This document shows, piece by piece, positions 1 to 5,716 of a stretch of DNA of 6,639 nt. Origin of the DNA: a bacterium (lineage in GTDB: Bacteria > Vulcanimicrobiota > Vulcanimicrobiia > Vulcanimicrobiales > SCRA01); contig JAGWST010000093.1 of assembly GCA_028869325.1 (NCBI GenBank), forward strand, positions 1-6,639, read 5' to 3'. The notes beneath the pieces were generated by a model that had not been told where the DNA came from, made no database searches, and worked only from the letters and a program-made list of their open reading frames with translations. Numbering within the stretch: position 1 is the first letter of the stretch; the number at the start of each line of letters is the position of its first letter. The position numbers and the translations under genes were made by a program.

Positions 1-514
1 CGAGCTCCGCGGCGCGCTGTGCCAGGGTGAGGTCACCCCCGATGGCGATGGCGATGTCACCCGCGAGGGCTGCGAGCCGGCGCGTCTTGTCGCCGAGTGA
101 GCCGAGCTTCGCCTGGAAGGTCACGGCATCGAGCCCGGCGCGCCGCGCGGCGAGCGGCTCGCGCCGATCCTGCTCCCAGAAGAAGGCCGCATCCGAAAGC
201 CGCGCGCGCACGACCCGTTCGTTGCCCTCGCGCACTTTGGCGGGCTCGCGGCTCTCGATGTTGCTGACCGTGATGAAGGCCGGCAGCAGCTTGCCGTGCG
301 CGTCGTGGGCAAGCAGTCCGTCGAAGATCTGATCGAGCAGGTTGTCCGTCGGGGTGACGGCGGTTGAGATCGGATCGAGCGTATCGGCATCGACGCCCTG
401 GGAGACGGTGAGGGTATCGCTGCCTGATTGCGCGCGAGCCGGAGAGGCGCCGCTAAAGGAGACGCCACCGATGAATGCGGCGGCCAGCAGTATGGCAAGA
501 ACGCGACGTGGCAT
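1..514 (-). CDS. Chimeric open frame: ABC solute-binding protein N-terminus joined to glycyl-tRNA synthetase beta fragment (3' end outside window)
   Basis: The frame starts at ATG 514-512, preceded by GGAGG (523-519, 4-nt gap), and stays open for 171 codons to the window edge. Residues 1-28 look like a Sec signal peptide: basic MPRR, then a hydrophobic stretch, then an A-R-A cleavage site before Q29. Residues about 33-78 match the start of mature family-5 peptide/oligopeptide-binding proteins (LTVSQGVDADTLDP, then TPTDNLLDQIFDGLL, then D-x-x-GKLLP). From about residue 76 the sequence is instead the middle of class IIc GlyRS beta subunit: FITVSNIES, EGNERVVRARLSDAAFFWEQD, then FQAKLGSLGDKTRRLAALA. 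In GlyS this segment lies well inside a roughly 690-residue cytoplasmic protein, so the catalytic-partner N-terminal part is missing. The switch is in frame at GKLLPAF (295-275), a string compatible with both families. An exported GlyS fragment should not work; I infer a recombination product, pseudogene or assembly join. Family matches are from memory of conserved motifs. Confidence 0.75.
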   Translation of the reverse strand, partial: MPRRVLAILLAAAFIGGVSFSGASPARAQSGSDTLTVSQGVDADTLDPISTAVTPTDNLLDQIFDGLLAHDAHGKLLPAFITVSNIESREPAKVREGNERVVRARLSDAAFFWEQDRREPLAARRAGLDAVTFQAKLGSLGDKTRRLAALAGDIAIAIGGDLTLAQRAAEL

Positions 515-849
515 GGAACCTCCATCAAACGATATGCCGGGATGCAGTGCGGTAAGACGACTGTGAATGGTGAGAGTTGGCTCAGGGGGTGGGCGTTCCT
601 CTCCCCGAAGAGCCGATCTTCTCGAACTTTTCAGTGTTTTCTCAGTGCAATCCCAGCGCTCGCCCATACGATTGGAGGCATGAGAGCCGCGGGAGCGCCA
701 GCAGGCTGAACCGATCCTCAGGCTAGGCTCCCGCCAGCTACGCGGCCGGTAGCGGGCGCTGCGCGGCCCCCAGGCGACCGATCTCTCGCGGGGGGATGCG
801 CAGCAACTCGACGCCATGACCGCGAAGATGACGGTCGAAGCCTTCCCCG
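515..849. other. Divergent intergenic region, 335 bp
   Basis: This region separates the minus-strand chimeric frame from the plus-strand response regulator and should carry both promoters. Visible contents are the GGAGG ribosome site of the minus gene (519-523), a small hairpin GAAGA/TCTTC (607-611 with 617-621), an operator-like direct repeat (628-647) and a TACGAT -10 candidate (666-671). From about 672 to 849 I see no convincing gene. A 9-codon ATG frame at 680-709 has GGAGG only 1 nt upstream, too close for good initiation. The stretch 738-849 reads on the minus strand as a short frame weakly like the end of a guanidino-modifying (arginine deiminase-type) enzyme, treated as a low-confidence finding rather than a gene. 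Confidence 0.6.
628..647 (+). promoter_or_regulatory. Candidate OmpR/PhoB-family operator (11-bp direct repeat) with downstream -10
   Basis: The sequence shows TTTTCAGTG (628-636) and TTCTCAGTG (639-647), eight of nine bases identical, repeated with an 11-bp period. Winged-helix response regulators of the OmpR/PhoB family bind head-to-tail as dimers to direct repeats of this spacing, often in place of a good -35. A TACGAT -10-like hexamer follows at 666-671, with 18 bp between the repeat and the hexamer. The next gene is itself such a regulator, so autoregulation is the natural inference. If used, transcription would begin near 678 and leave a 5' leader of about 170 nt. Binding and start site are not shown by sequence alone. 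Confidence 0.45.
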
Positions 850-1560
850 GTGGAGGTTGCTACGAAGAATACCGATAGCCGAACGCCGCGGGTGGCCGTC
901 GTCGACGACGAGCGGCACATCCGCGAGATGCTCGAACTGGGCCTTGGACGCGAGGGCTACCTGGTGCGCTGCGCGGCCGACGGCCAGGCGGCCCTCGCGC
1001 TGGTGCACGATTGGGACCCGGACGTCATCGTGCTGGACGTCATGCTGCCGAAGTTCAGCGGCTTCGAGCTGTTGCCGATGCTGCGCCGCCAGACCGAGGC
1101 GCCGATCTTGATGCTCACGGCGCGCGGCGACATCTCCGACCGCGTGCACGGGCTGGCGCGCGGCGCCGACGACTACTTGGCCAAACCGTTCGCCTTCGAG
1201 GAGCTGCTGGCGCGGCTGGGCGCCGCCTTGCGCCGTCCGCGTCTGGCCAGCGCCGATACGCTGCGCTTCGCCGAGCTCTTCGTCGATCTCACCCGGCGCG
1301 AGGTGCTGCGCGGCGAGCGCCGCATCGATTTGACCCCACGCGAATACGACCTCCTGTTGACGCTCATGCGCGAGCCGCGCCGCGTCTTCTCGAAGGAGCA
1401 GCTGTTGGACACCGTCTGGGGCCACGACTTCGAGGGCAACCCCAGCATCGTGGAGACGTACGTCTCGTACCTGCGGGCCAAGCTGGATGCAGCCGGCGAG
1501 CCCGCGCTCATCCACACCATCCGCGGCATCGGCTACTCGCTGCGCGAGGGGGCGGCGTGA
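850..1560 (+). CDS. OmpR-family two-component response regulator
   Basis: This is a cytoplasmic DNA-binding response regulator of 236 residues, the usual family length. The receiver domain spans about residues 13-125: acidic pair D19/D20, phosphoacceptor D63 (in VLDVMLP), T90 (LTARGD) and K112 (KPF, after GADDYLA). A winged-helix Trans_reg_C domain follows at about 135-232, with DLTPREYDLL, the VFSKEQLLDTVWG helix, a recognition-helix region (SIVETYVSYLRAKL) and the closing wing IHTIRGIGYSLR. The start is GTG 850: the frame has TGA codons at 817 and 823 just upstream, and GTG 850 leaves a 13-residue lead before the first beta strand. No clear Shine-Dalgarno precedes it. Its kinase begins 1 nt after its stop, so the two are almost surely co-translated partners. 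Overall style resembles MprA-like regulators, but the target genes cannot be read from this window. Confidence 0.96.
   Translation: MEVATKNTDSRTPRVAVVDDERHIREMLELGLGREGYLVRCAADGQAALALVHDWDPDVIVLDVMLPKFSGFELLPMLRRQTEAPILMLTARGDISDRVHGLARGADDYLAKPFAFEELLARLGAALRRPRLASADTLRFAELFVDLTRREVLRGERRIDLTPREYDLLLTLMREPRRVFSKEQLLDTVWGHDFEGNPSIVETYVSYLRAKLDAAGEPALIHTIRGIGYSLREGAA
1546..1552 (+). promoter_or_regulatory. Ribosome binding site deciding the histidine kinase start
   Basis: GAGGGGG lies inside the last codons of the response regulator, 9 nt before GTG 1562. It supports that GTG over the earlier in-frame ATG at 1487, which would overlap the regulator by 74 nt and add a 25-residue Arg/Ser-rich stretch with no counterpart in kinases. 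Confidence 0.55.
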
Positions 1561-1561
1561 G

Positions 1562-2932
1562 GTGAGCTCGCTGGCCTCGCGCATCACCGGCTGGTACGTG
1601 GCGCTGCTGGCCCTGCTCCTGATCGTGGTCTTGGCGGTCTCGTCGCTGCTGCTGGTCTTCACGCTCAACGGCATCGGGCACGACGTGCTGGTGGCCAAGC
1701 AGGTAGAGGCGCGCGAGCTGGTGCGCCACTATCAGTCGCAGGGCGTTCCTCTCGCCACGGCCGGGCCGGATCTCGCCCAGCGCCTGAGCGGCATCGGGCT
1801 GAGTGTGGCCGTCTTCGACGACGCGGGGCGCCAGCTAAGCGGCGATCCCGGTCTTACGGATCGGGTAGCGCCCGTCTTCTCCGCATCCGACCAGGATACG
1901 CAACGACTGCGCAGCCGCGACGACTTCCGCTATCACGGGACGCTCTTCGTTCGCGTCAAAGGCGGCTTCGTGGTCTTTGCCCCCTCGCTCGCGTTGATCT
2001 GGGTGACCTTGACGCCGTACTGGCGCACGATGCTGATCGTGCTGGGCATCGCCCTGATCGTCGCGTGGTTCCTGGGGCGCTACCTGGCGCAGCAGGCGCT
2101 GAGGCCGCTGAACGACGTCAAGGACGCGATCGGAACGTTGGCCGCAGGAGACTACTCGCGGCGCACCTTCGCCATGAGCGAGAGCAGCGAGATCGGTGCG
2201 CTCGCCGCCGCTTACAACGCCGCCGCGGAGCGCGTGGGCGGGGCGATGGAAGAGCGGCTGCGCACCGAGACGCGCATGCGCCAGTTCGTCGCCGACGCCG
2301 GCCATGAGCTGCGCACGCCGCTCACCGTGATCGCCGGATATATCGACGTGCTGCGCCGTGGAGCCATGGCCGAGCCGGCGGTTGCGGCGCAGATTCTGGA
2401 GACCATGAGCCTGGAGAGCGCGCGCATGCGCACGCTCGTCGAGCGCCTGCTGCGCCTGGCACGGCTGGACGGCGATGCGCCGCCCGAGTCGGCGCCCTTC
2501 GATTTGACGCGCATGGCGGTCGACGTTGCCGCCGCCACGAACGACCTCTTTCCGCAGACGGCCATGCGCTGCGACGCCGACGGCCCGGTGAACGTGGTCG
2601 CCGATGAAGGCGAGCTGCGCGAGGCGCTGCGGGCGCTCGTCGACAACGCACTGAAATACGCGCCGGGCGCGCCGCTGGAGGTCGCCGTCACGCGCAACGG
2701 CTCGAACGCCTACTTGCGCGTGCACGACGAGGGGCCCGGGATGAGCGAGCAGGAGCGCGCGCATGCCTTCGAGCGCTTCTTCCGCGGCGACTCGCGCGGG
2801 GACGTCGCGGGCGCCGGCCTGGGGCTTGCGATCGCCAAGCGCGCCGCCGAGCGCGCCGGCGGGTCGATCGAGCTCGCAAGCGCACCCGGAGAGGGAACGA
2901 CCGTGACCATTCGCGTTCCCGTCTCGTCCTAA
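1562..2932 (+). CDS. Membrane sensor histidine kinase (HAMP-HisKA-HATPase_c)
   Basis: This inner-membrane sensor kinase autophosphorylates on His and passes the phosphate to the regulator encoded just upstream. From GTG 1562 it is 456 residues. Order of parts: transmembrane helix 1 at about 12-34; an extracytoplasmic sensor region of about 115 residues without a domain I recognise; transmembrane helix 2 at about 156-176; a HAMP linker to about 226 (P182 in ALRPL, then SSEIGAL); the dimerisation/phosphoacceptor helix with H248 in DAGHELRTPLTVI; and the ATPase domain with N box N362 (LVDNALKYA), G1 box D389-E-G-P-G, F box (FERFFRG) and G2 box G417-A-G-L-G-L. All catalytic boxes are intact, so it should be active. 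The domain set is that of BaeS/MprB-type kinases. The signal sensed cannot be inferred. Confidence 0.95.
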   Translation: MSSLASRITGWYVALLALLLIVVLAVSSLLLVFTLNGIGHDVLVAKQVEARELVRHYQSQGVPLATAGPDLAQRLSGIGLSVAVFDDAGRQLSGDPGLTDRVAPVFSASDQDTQRLRSRDDFRYHGTLFVRVKGGFVVFAPSLALIWVTLTPYWRTMLIVLGIALIVAWFLGRYLAQQALRPLNDVKDAIGTLAAGDYSRRTFAMSESSEIGALAAAYNAAAERVGGAMEERLRTETRMRQFVADAGHELRTPLTVIAGYIDVLRRGAMAEPAVAAQILETMSLESARMRTLVERLLRLARLDGDAPPESAPFDLTRMAVDVAAATNDLFPQTAMRCDADGPVNVVADEGELREALRALVDNALKYAPGAPLEVAVTRNGSNAYLRVHDEGPGMSEQERAHAFERFFRGDSRGDVAGAGLGLAIAKRAAERAGGSIELASAPGEGTTVTIRVPVSS

Positions 2933-2974
2933 CGAGACCCGGAGCGGCGCGCGTCGAGGCCGAAGAGCACCGCC

Positions 2975-3634
2975 ATGCAGATCACGTACTACCTGGATAT
3001 CCTCTCTTCGTGGTGCCTATCGGCCGAGGACGCGATCGCCCGCCTGCGGGCGGAGCACGGTGCGCGCATCGACTTCGAATGGCGGGTCGCGCTTCTGGGC
3101 GGCGGCGGCCCGATGGGCAACACCCACGCCTTGGAGACCTGGTACTATCGGCGCACGCAAGCGGCTACCGGTATGAGCCTGGATCCTGACTGGGTAGAGG
3201 GCCCCAATACCTCCACGCTGGCCGCGAACCTTGCCGCCGAGGCGGCGCGCGCGCTGGGCTGCGGCGACGACCGCGCCCGCCTGGCACTGGCCCGCGCGGC
3301 GATGCGCGCCGGCCAGCACGTTGGGCGGCACGACGTCGCCGTGGAGGTCGCCGCCGCCGCGACCGGGCTACAGCCGCACGTGTTGGCCGAAAAGATGCGC
3401 GATCCCGCCGTGATCGCCCGCATCTATGAGACGACGGCGGAGTTCAAGGCGCTGGCTGCGCACGGCGTCGACCAGCGGCCGACTTTCGTGCTGCGCAGCG
3501 CCATCGGCGACACGGCGATCCTCTCCGGTATCTATCGTTACGAGCCGCTGGCGGCCGCCGTGAGCGCGATGCTCCACGACGAGGATGCCTACGCCGCCTT
3601 CATCCCCGCCAATCCGCCGCCCGCGAGCGTCTAG
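2975..3634 (+). CDS. DsbA-family thioredoxin-fold protein with single active-site cysteine
   Basis: This 219-residue protein has no signal peptide and is probably cytoplasmic, of the DsbA/FrnE/HCCA-isomerase superfamily. The N-terminal strand ITYYLDILSSWC carries C14 where family members have the active-site motif; here it reads C-L-S-A, so the resolving Cys is absent. A helical insertion follows at about 60-150, rich in Ala (LAANLAAEAARALG, then ALARAAMRAGQHVG). The cis-proline loop is visible near the end (VDQRPTFVLRSAIGD), then a last helix (YEPLAAAVSAML). The lack of CxxC argues against disulfide exchange of the classical kind and fits a glutathione-dependent isomerase or peroxidase-like role, but the substrate is unknown. 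It starts 42 bp after the kinase stop on the same strand and is probably in its operon. The ATG 2975 is preceded only by a weak purine run (GAAGAG). Its stop is 10 bp from the PolX stop on the other strand. Confidence 0.8.
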   Translation: MQITYYLDILSSWCLSAEDAIARLRAEHGARIDFEWRVALLGGGGPMGNTHALETWYYRRTQAATGMSLDPDWVEGPNTSTLAANLAAEAARALGCGDDRARLALARAAMRAGQHVGRHDVAVEVAAAATGLQPHVLAEKMRDPAVIARIYETTAEFKALAAHGVDQRPTFVLRSAIGDTAILSGIYRYEPLAAAVSAMLHDEDAYAAFIPANPPPASV

Positions 3635-3639
3635 TGACG

Positions 3640-3660
3640 TAGCGCTAGCGTGCGCGCACG
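3640..3660. repeat. Two adjacent palindromes at the convergent gene ends
   Basis: TAGCGCTA (3640-3647) and CGTGCGCGCACG (3649-3660) are perfect palindromes separated by one base. They sit at and just inside the 3' end of the polymerase X gene (stop 3647-3645), 5 bp past the DsbA-like stop. Neither has a loop and T-tract arrangement expected of an intrinsic terminator. In GC-rich DNA short palindromes arise often by chance, so a role in ending the two converging transcripts is only a possibility. Confidence 0.25.
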
Positions 3661-5378
3661 GCGCGCTTGGCCGCGACGAACGCCAGCACGTCGTCCAGCG
3701 AGCGCGTGTTGAGAACGTTGCGCGGCTCGAGCCAAGCGCGGCGCGCCTGGCCCACGGCGTACGAGATGCGCTCGAGCTGCGAGACGTCGTGTGCGTCGGA
3801 GTCGAGCGCCAGCGTCACACCGACCTCGGCGGCGCGGCGCGCGAGCTGGTTGGAGAGGTCGAGACGATCGGGATTGCCGTTCATCTCGAGTGCCGTGCCC
3901 GTTCGCGCGGCCGCCGCGAAGACGGCCTCGACGTCGAACTCGTAGGCGGTGCCGGCGGAGACGCTGCGCCCGGTGGGATGGCCGATCACGTTGACGCAAG
4001 GATGCTCGATCGCGCGGATGATGCGCGCCGTCATGCGCTTGTGTCCGATGTTGTGCGCCGAATGGACGCTCGCGATCACGAAGTCGAGCTGCCCCAAGAG
4101 CTCGTCGTCGAAGTCGAGTGTACCGTCGGGAAGAATATCGACCTCGATACAGCACAGCGTGCGAATCCGAAAACGCTCGCCCAGCGCATGAATCGCCGCG
4201 ATCTGCTCGCGCAGCCTCTCCGGCGTCAACCCGAACGCCGGGCCGCGCCCCCACGAGTGCTCCGAGATGGCGTGGTAGGCGTAGCCCTTGCGCGCGCAGG
4301 CCGCGATCATCTCCTCCAACGCGTCGCGCCCGTCCGACCACGTACTGTGCATATGGAAATCGCCGCGCAGATCGCGCGCCTCGACCAGCCTCGGCAGCCT
4401 GCCGCGGCGCGCCGCCTCCAGCTCGCCGCTTCCCAGCCGCAGCTCGGGCGGGATGAACGGCAGATCAAGCGCGGCGTAGACCTCCTCCTCCGTCTCGAAG
4501 GTGCGGTTCTTCCCGGTCGCAACCTCGAGGATGCCGTTCTCGCTCACCCGCAGCCCGCGCTTGACGGCCATCTCGCGAAACTGCACGTTGTGCTCGCGGC
4601 TGCCCGTGAAGTGCTGGAGCAGATTGCCCCAGTTGGCCGCCGGCACCACGCGCAGATCGACTTGCAGGCCCTGCGGCGTCCAGAAGGAGGCCTTGGTGCT
4701 GCCCTCGGCGAGCACTGCCTCGGCCTCGGGGAGGCCGACGAAGACCTCGATCACGCGCTCCGGCTGCGCCGACGTGCAGACGATATCGATATCGCCGACG
4801 GTTGGCTCCTGACGGCGCAGCGAGCCGGCGTGGGCGATGCGCTCCACGGGCGCGCCCTGGCGCAGGCACGCGATGATGCCTTCCGCAAGGGGAAGGGCGG
4901 TGCCGATCGGCCAGCGGTGCGAGCGCCCGCGGCGCATCAGCAGGCCGCGCTTGATGTTCTCGACCGTCTTGCCTCCCATGCGCGGGAAGCCTTCCAGCCT
5001 GCCTGCGCCGATCGCTTGCTCGAGCTGCGCGGCACTGGCGATCCCCAACGTATCGAAGAGCGCACGGGCGGTCTTCATCCCCACACCGGGGACCTCGAGG
5101 ACCTCCAGCACGCTCTCCGGATAGCGCTCGAGCAGGTCTTTCAGCTTCTGCGTCGTGCCCGTCTCGACGATCTCGAGAATGCGCTCGGCGATCCGCTCTC
5201 CGATGCCGGGGATCTTCTCGAGGCCTCCGCGCTCGATCACGTCCGCGAGCGGCGGCGCCTGCTCCACGGAGGCGGCGGCCTTTTCGTAGGCCATGAACTG
5301 GAAGTAAGGCTCGCCCGCGAACTCCATCAACTGGCGGATCTGCATCAGGCGCCGGGCGACCTCGGCGTTGTTCGGCAT
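3645..5378 (-). CDS. polX: DNA polymerase/3'-5' exonuclease PolX
   Basis: This is bacterial family X DNA polymerase, which fills short gaps in base-excision repair, with a C-terminal PHP domain that supplies Mn-dependent 3'-5' exonuclease and AP-endonuclease activity in studied members. At 577 residues it is full length. The 8-kDa-like domain (about 1-80) begins NAEVARRLMQIRQLMEFAG. Helix-hairpin-helix motifs are at about 53-66 (LEKIPGIGERIAER) and 94-112 (EVPGVGMKTARALFD). The polymerase centre has G185-S186, then LRRQEPTVGDIDIV with metal-binding D196 and D198, and D241 in QVDLRVV. The PHP domain has H342-M-H344 (DFHMHSTWSDG), EHS, CIEVDIL, SVHSAH, GHPTGR and DSDAHD. All metal ligands I can place are present. 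ATG 5378 gives the usual PolX N-terminus; an upstream ATG at 5441 would add 21 Arg/Pro-rich residues and overlap the divergent gene. No strong Shine-Dalgarno is seen. Only 41 bp separate it from the divergent GyrI-like gene. Confidence 0.96.
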   Translation of the reverse strand: MPNNAEVARRLMQIRQLMEFAGEPYFQFMAYEKAAASVEQAPPLADVIERGGLEKIPGIGERIAERILEIVETGTTQKLKDLLERYPESVLEVLEVPGVGMKTARALFDTLGIASAAQLEQAIGAGRLEGFPRMGGKTVENIKRGLLMRRGRSHRWPIGTALPLAEGIIACLRQGAPVERIAHAGSLRRQEPTVGDIDIVCTSAQPERVIEVFVGLPEAEAVLAEGSTKASFWTPQGLQVDLRVVPAANWGNLLQHFTGSREHNVQFREMAVKRGLRVSENGILEVATGKNRTFETEEEVYAALDLPFIPPELRLGSGELEAARRGRLPRLVEARDLRGDFHMHSTWSDGRDALEEMIAACARKGYAYHAISEHSWGRGPAFGLTPERLREQIAAIHALGERFRIRTLCCIEVDILPDGTLDFDDELLGQLDFVIASVHSAHNIGHKRMTARIIRAIEHPCVNVIGHPTGRSVSAGTAYEFDVEAVFAAAARTGTALEMNGNPDRLDLSNQLARRAAEVGVTLALDSDAHDVSQLERISYAVGQARRAWLEPRNVLNTRSLDDVLAFVAAKRAVRAR

Positions 5379-5408
5379 CGCCGGTGGGGTTCGCCGCCGA
5401 GGCCGCCG

Positions 5409-5414
5409 TATTCT
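5409..5414 (+). promoter_or_regulatory. Candidate -10 element for a leaderless GyrI-like transcript
   Basis: TATTCT fits TANNNT and ends 5 nt before ATG 5420, where no Shine-Dalgarno is visible. This is the arrangement of leaderless promoters known from Deinococcus and actinobacteria, in which transcription starts at the A of the ATG. No good -35 is seen. It lies in the 41-bp gap shared with the divergent PolX gene. Assignment is by position and pattern only. Confidence 0.35.
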
Positions 5415-5419
5415 CCCCC

Positions 5420-5716
5420 ATGCGCCAACTGGACCGTTCATTGCACCGCCAGGTGCCCCGCGTGCTGCTCGATCTCGCCGACTCGGAAGGCTGTCGCATC
5501 ATGTCCGGCTTTCCAGATGCGCACACGTACGCCGTCACCATCCACGTGGGCGACTACGCCGAGATCTCCGATTCGTTCGCGAAGCTCTTCAAATGGATCG
5601 TGGAGAGCGGCTACGTCAGCGACGGCCCCCCAGGTGACATCTATTGGGACGATCCCGCCACGGTGCCCGTTCGCGAGCTGATCACCGTCTGCTACCAGCC
5701 GGTTCGCCGGGCGTGA
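5420..5716 (+). CDS. Small GyrI-like (SHS2/AraC effector-binding fold) protein
   Basis: This 98-residue protein resembles the second half of the GyrI-like small-molecule-binding domain. From about residue 35 it reads TYAVTIHVGDYAEI, a helix DSFAKLFKWIVESGY, then GPPGDIYWDDPATVPVREL and a last strand ITVCYQPV. These match the family pattern of a strand, a G-x-Y-x-E turn, a helix ending W-x-x-x-x-G, G-P-P-x-x-x-Y-x-x-D-P, V-P and a closing strand ending P-[VL]. Normal GyrI-like domains hold two such SHS2 units in about 150 residues; here only one is present, after about 30 residues I do not recognise (MRQLDRSLHRQVPRVLLDLADS as two pieces). It may work as a homodimer, or be a shortened relative. 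No DNA-binding domain is visible. ATG 5420 is chosen over the in-frame ATG 5384 because that one would overlap the divergent promoter space. Its TGA overlaps the next gene's GTG. Confidence 0.72.
   Translation: MRQLDRSLHRQVPRVLLDLADSEGCRIMSGFPDAHTYAVTIHVGDYAEISDSFAKLFKWIVESGYVSDGPPGDIYWDDPATVPVRELITVCYQPVRRA

Noticed and set aside
27..566. Plus-strand and other-frame open frames opposite the chimeric gene
   Set aside because: The translations are Ser/Arg/Ala-rich with no motif, whereas the minus frame from 514 shows a signal peptide, a solute-binding and a GlyS signature.
579..626. Terminator-like hairpins (GGCTC/GAGCC at 579-614 and GAAGA/TCTTC at 607-621)
   Set aside because: Stems are short or interrupted, the following T run is only four bases and comes late, and no gene ends nearby on the plus strand.
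680..709. Nine-codon leader peptide after GGAGG
   Set aside because: The GGAGG is 1 nt from the ATG, too close for normal initiation, and the peptide has no attenuator-like codon run.
1487..1561. Upstream ATG start for the histidine kinase
   Set aside because: It would overlap the regulator gene by 74 nt and add a non-conserved basic stretch before the first membrane helix; GTG 1562 has GAGGGGG at good spacing.
718..1698. A 326-codon minus-strand open frame over the response regulator
   Set aside because: It is antisense to a regulator with intact receiver and winged-helix motifs and has no family resemblance of its own.
1835..2764. A 309-codon minus-strand open frame over the histidine kinase
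   Set aside because: It is antisense to a kinase with all catalytic boxes; the composition is typical of shadow frames in this GC range.
3626..3660. Bidirectional terminator between the DsbA-like and PolX genes
   Set aside because: Only loop-less palindromes and a 4-bp stem (CGTC/GACG) are present, with no T tract on either strand.
4261..4275. PolX PHP motif II reads EHS rather than DHS
   Set aside because: Both acidic residues occur at this position in PHP proteins, and the His ligand is retained, so it is not a sign of lost activity.
3585..5681. A 698-codon plus-strand open frame covering the whole PolX gene
   Set aside because: It is antisense to PolX, which shows all family motifs. The translation is Arg/Ala/His-rich without recognisable domains, as expected of an antisense frame in GC-rich DNA.
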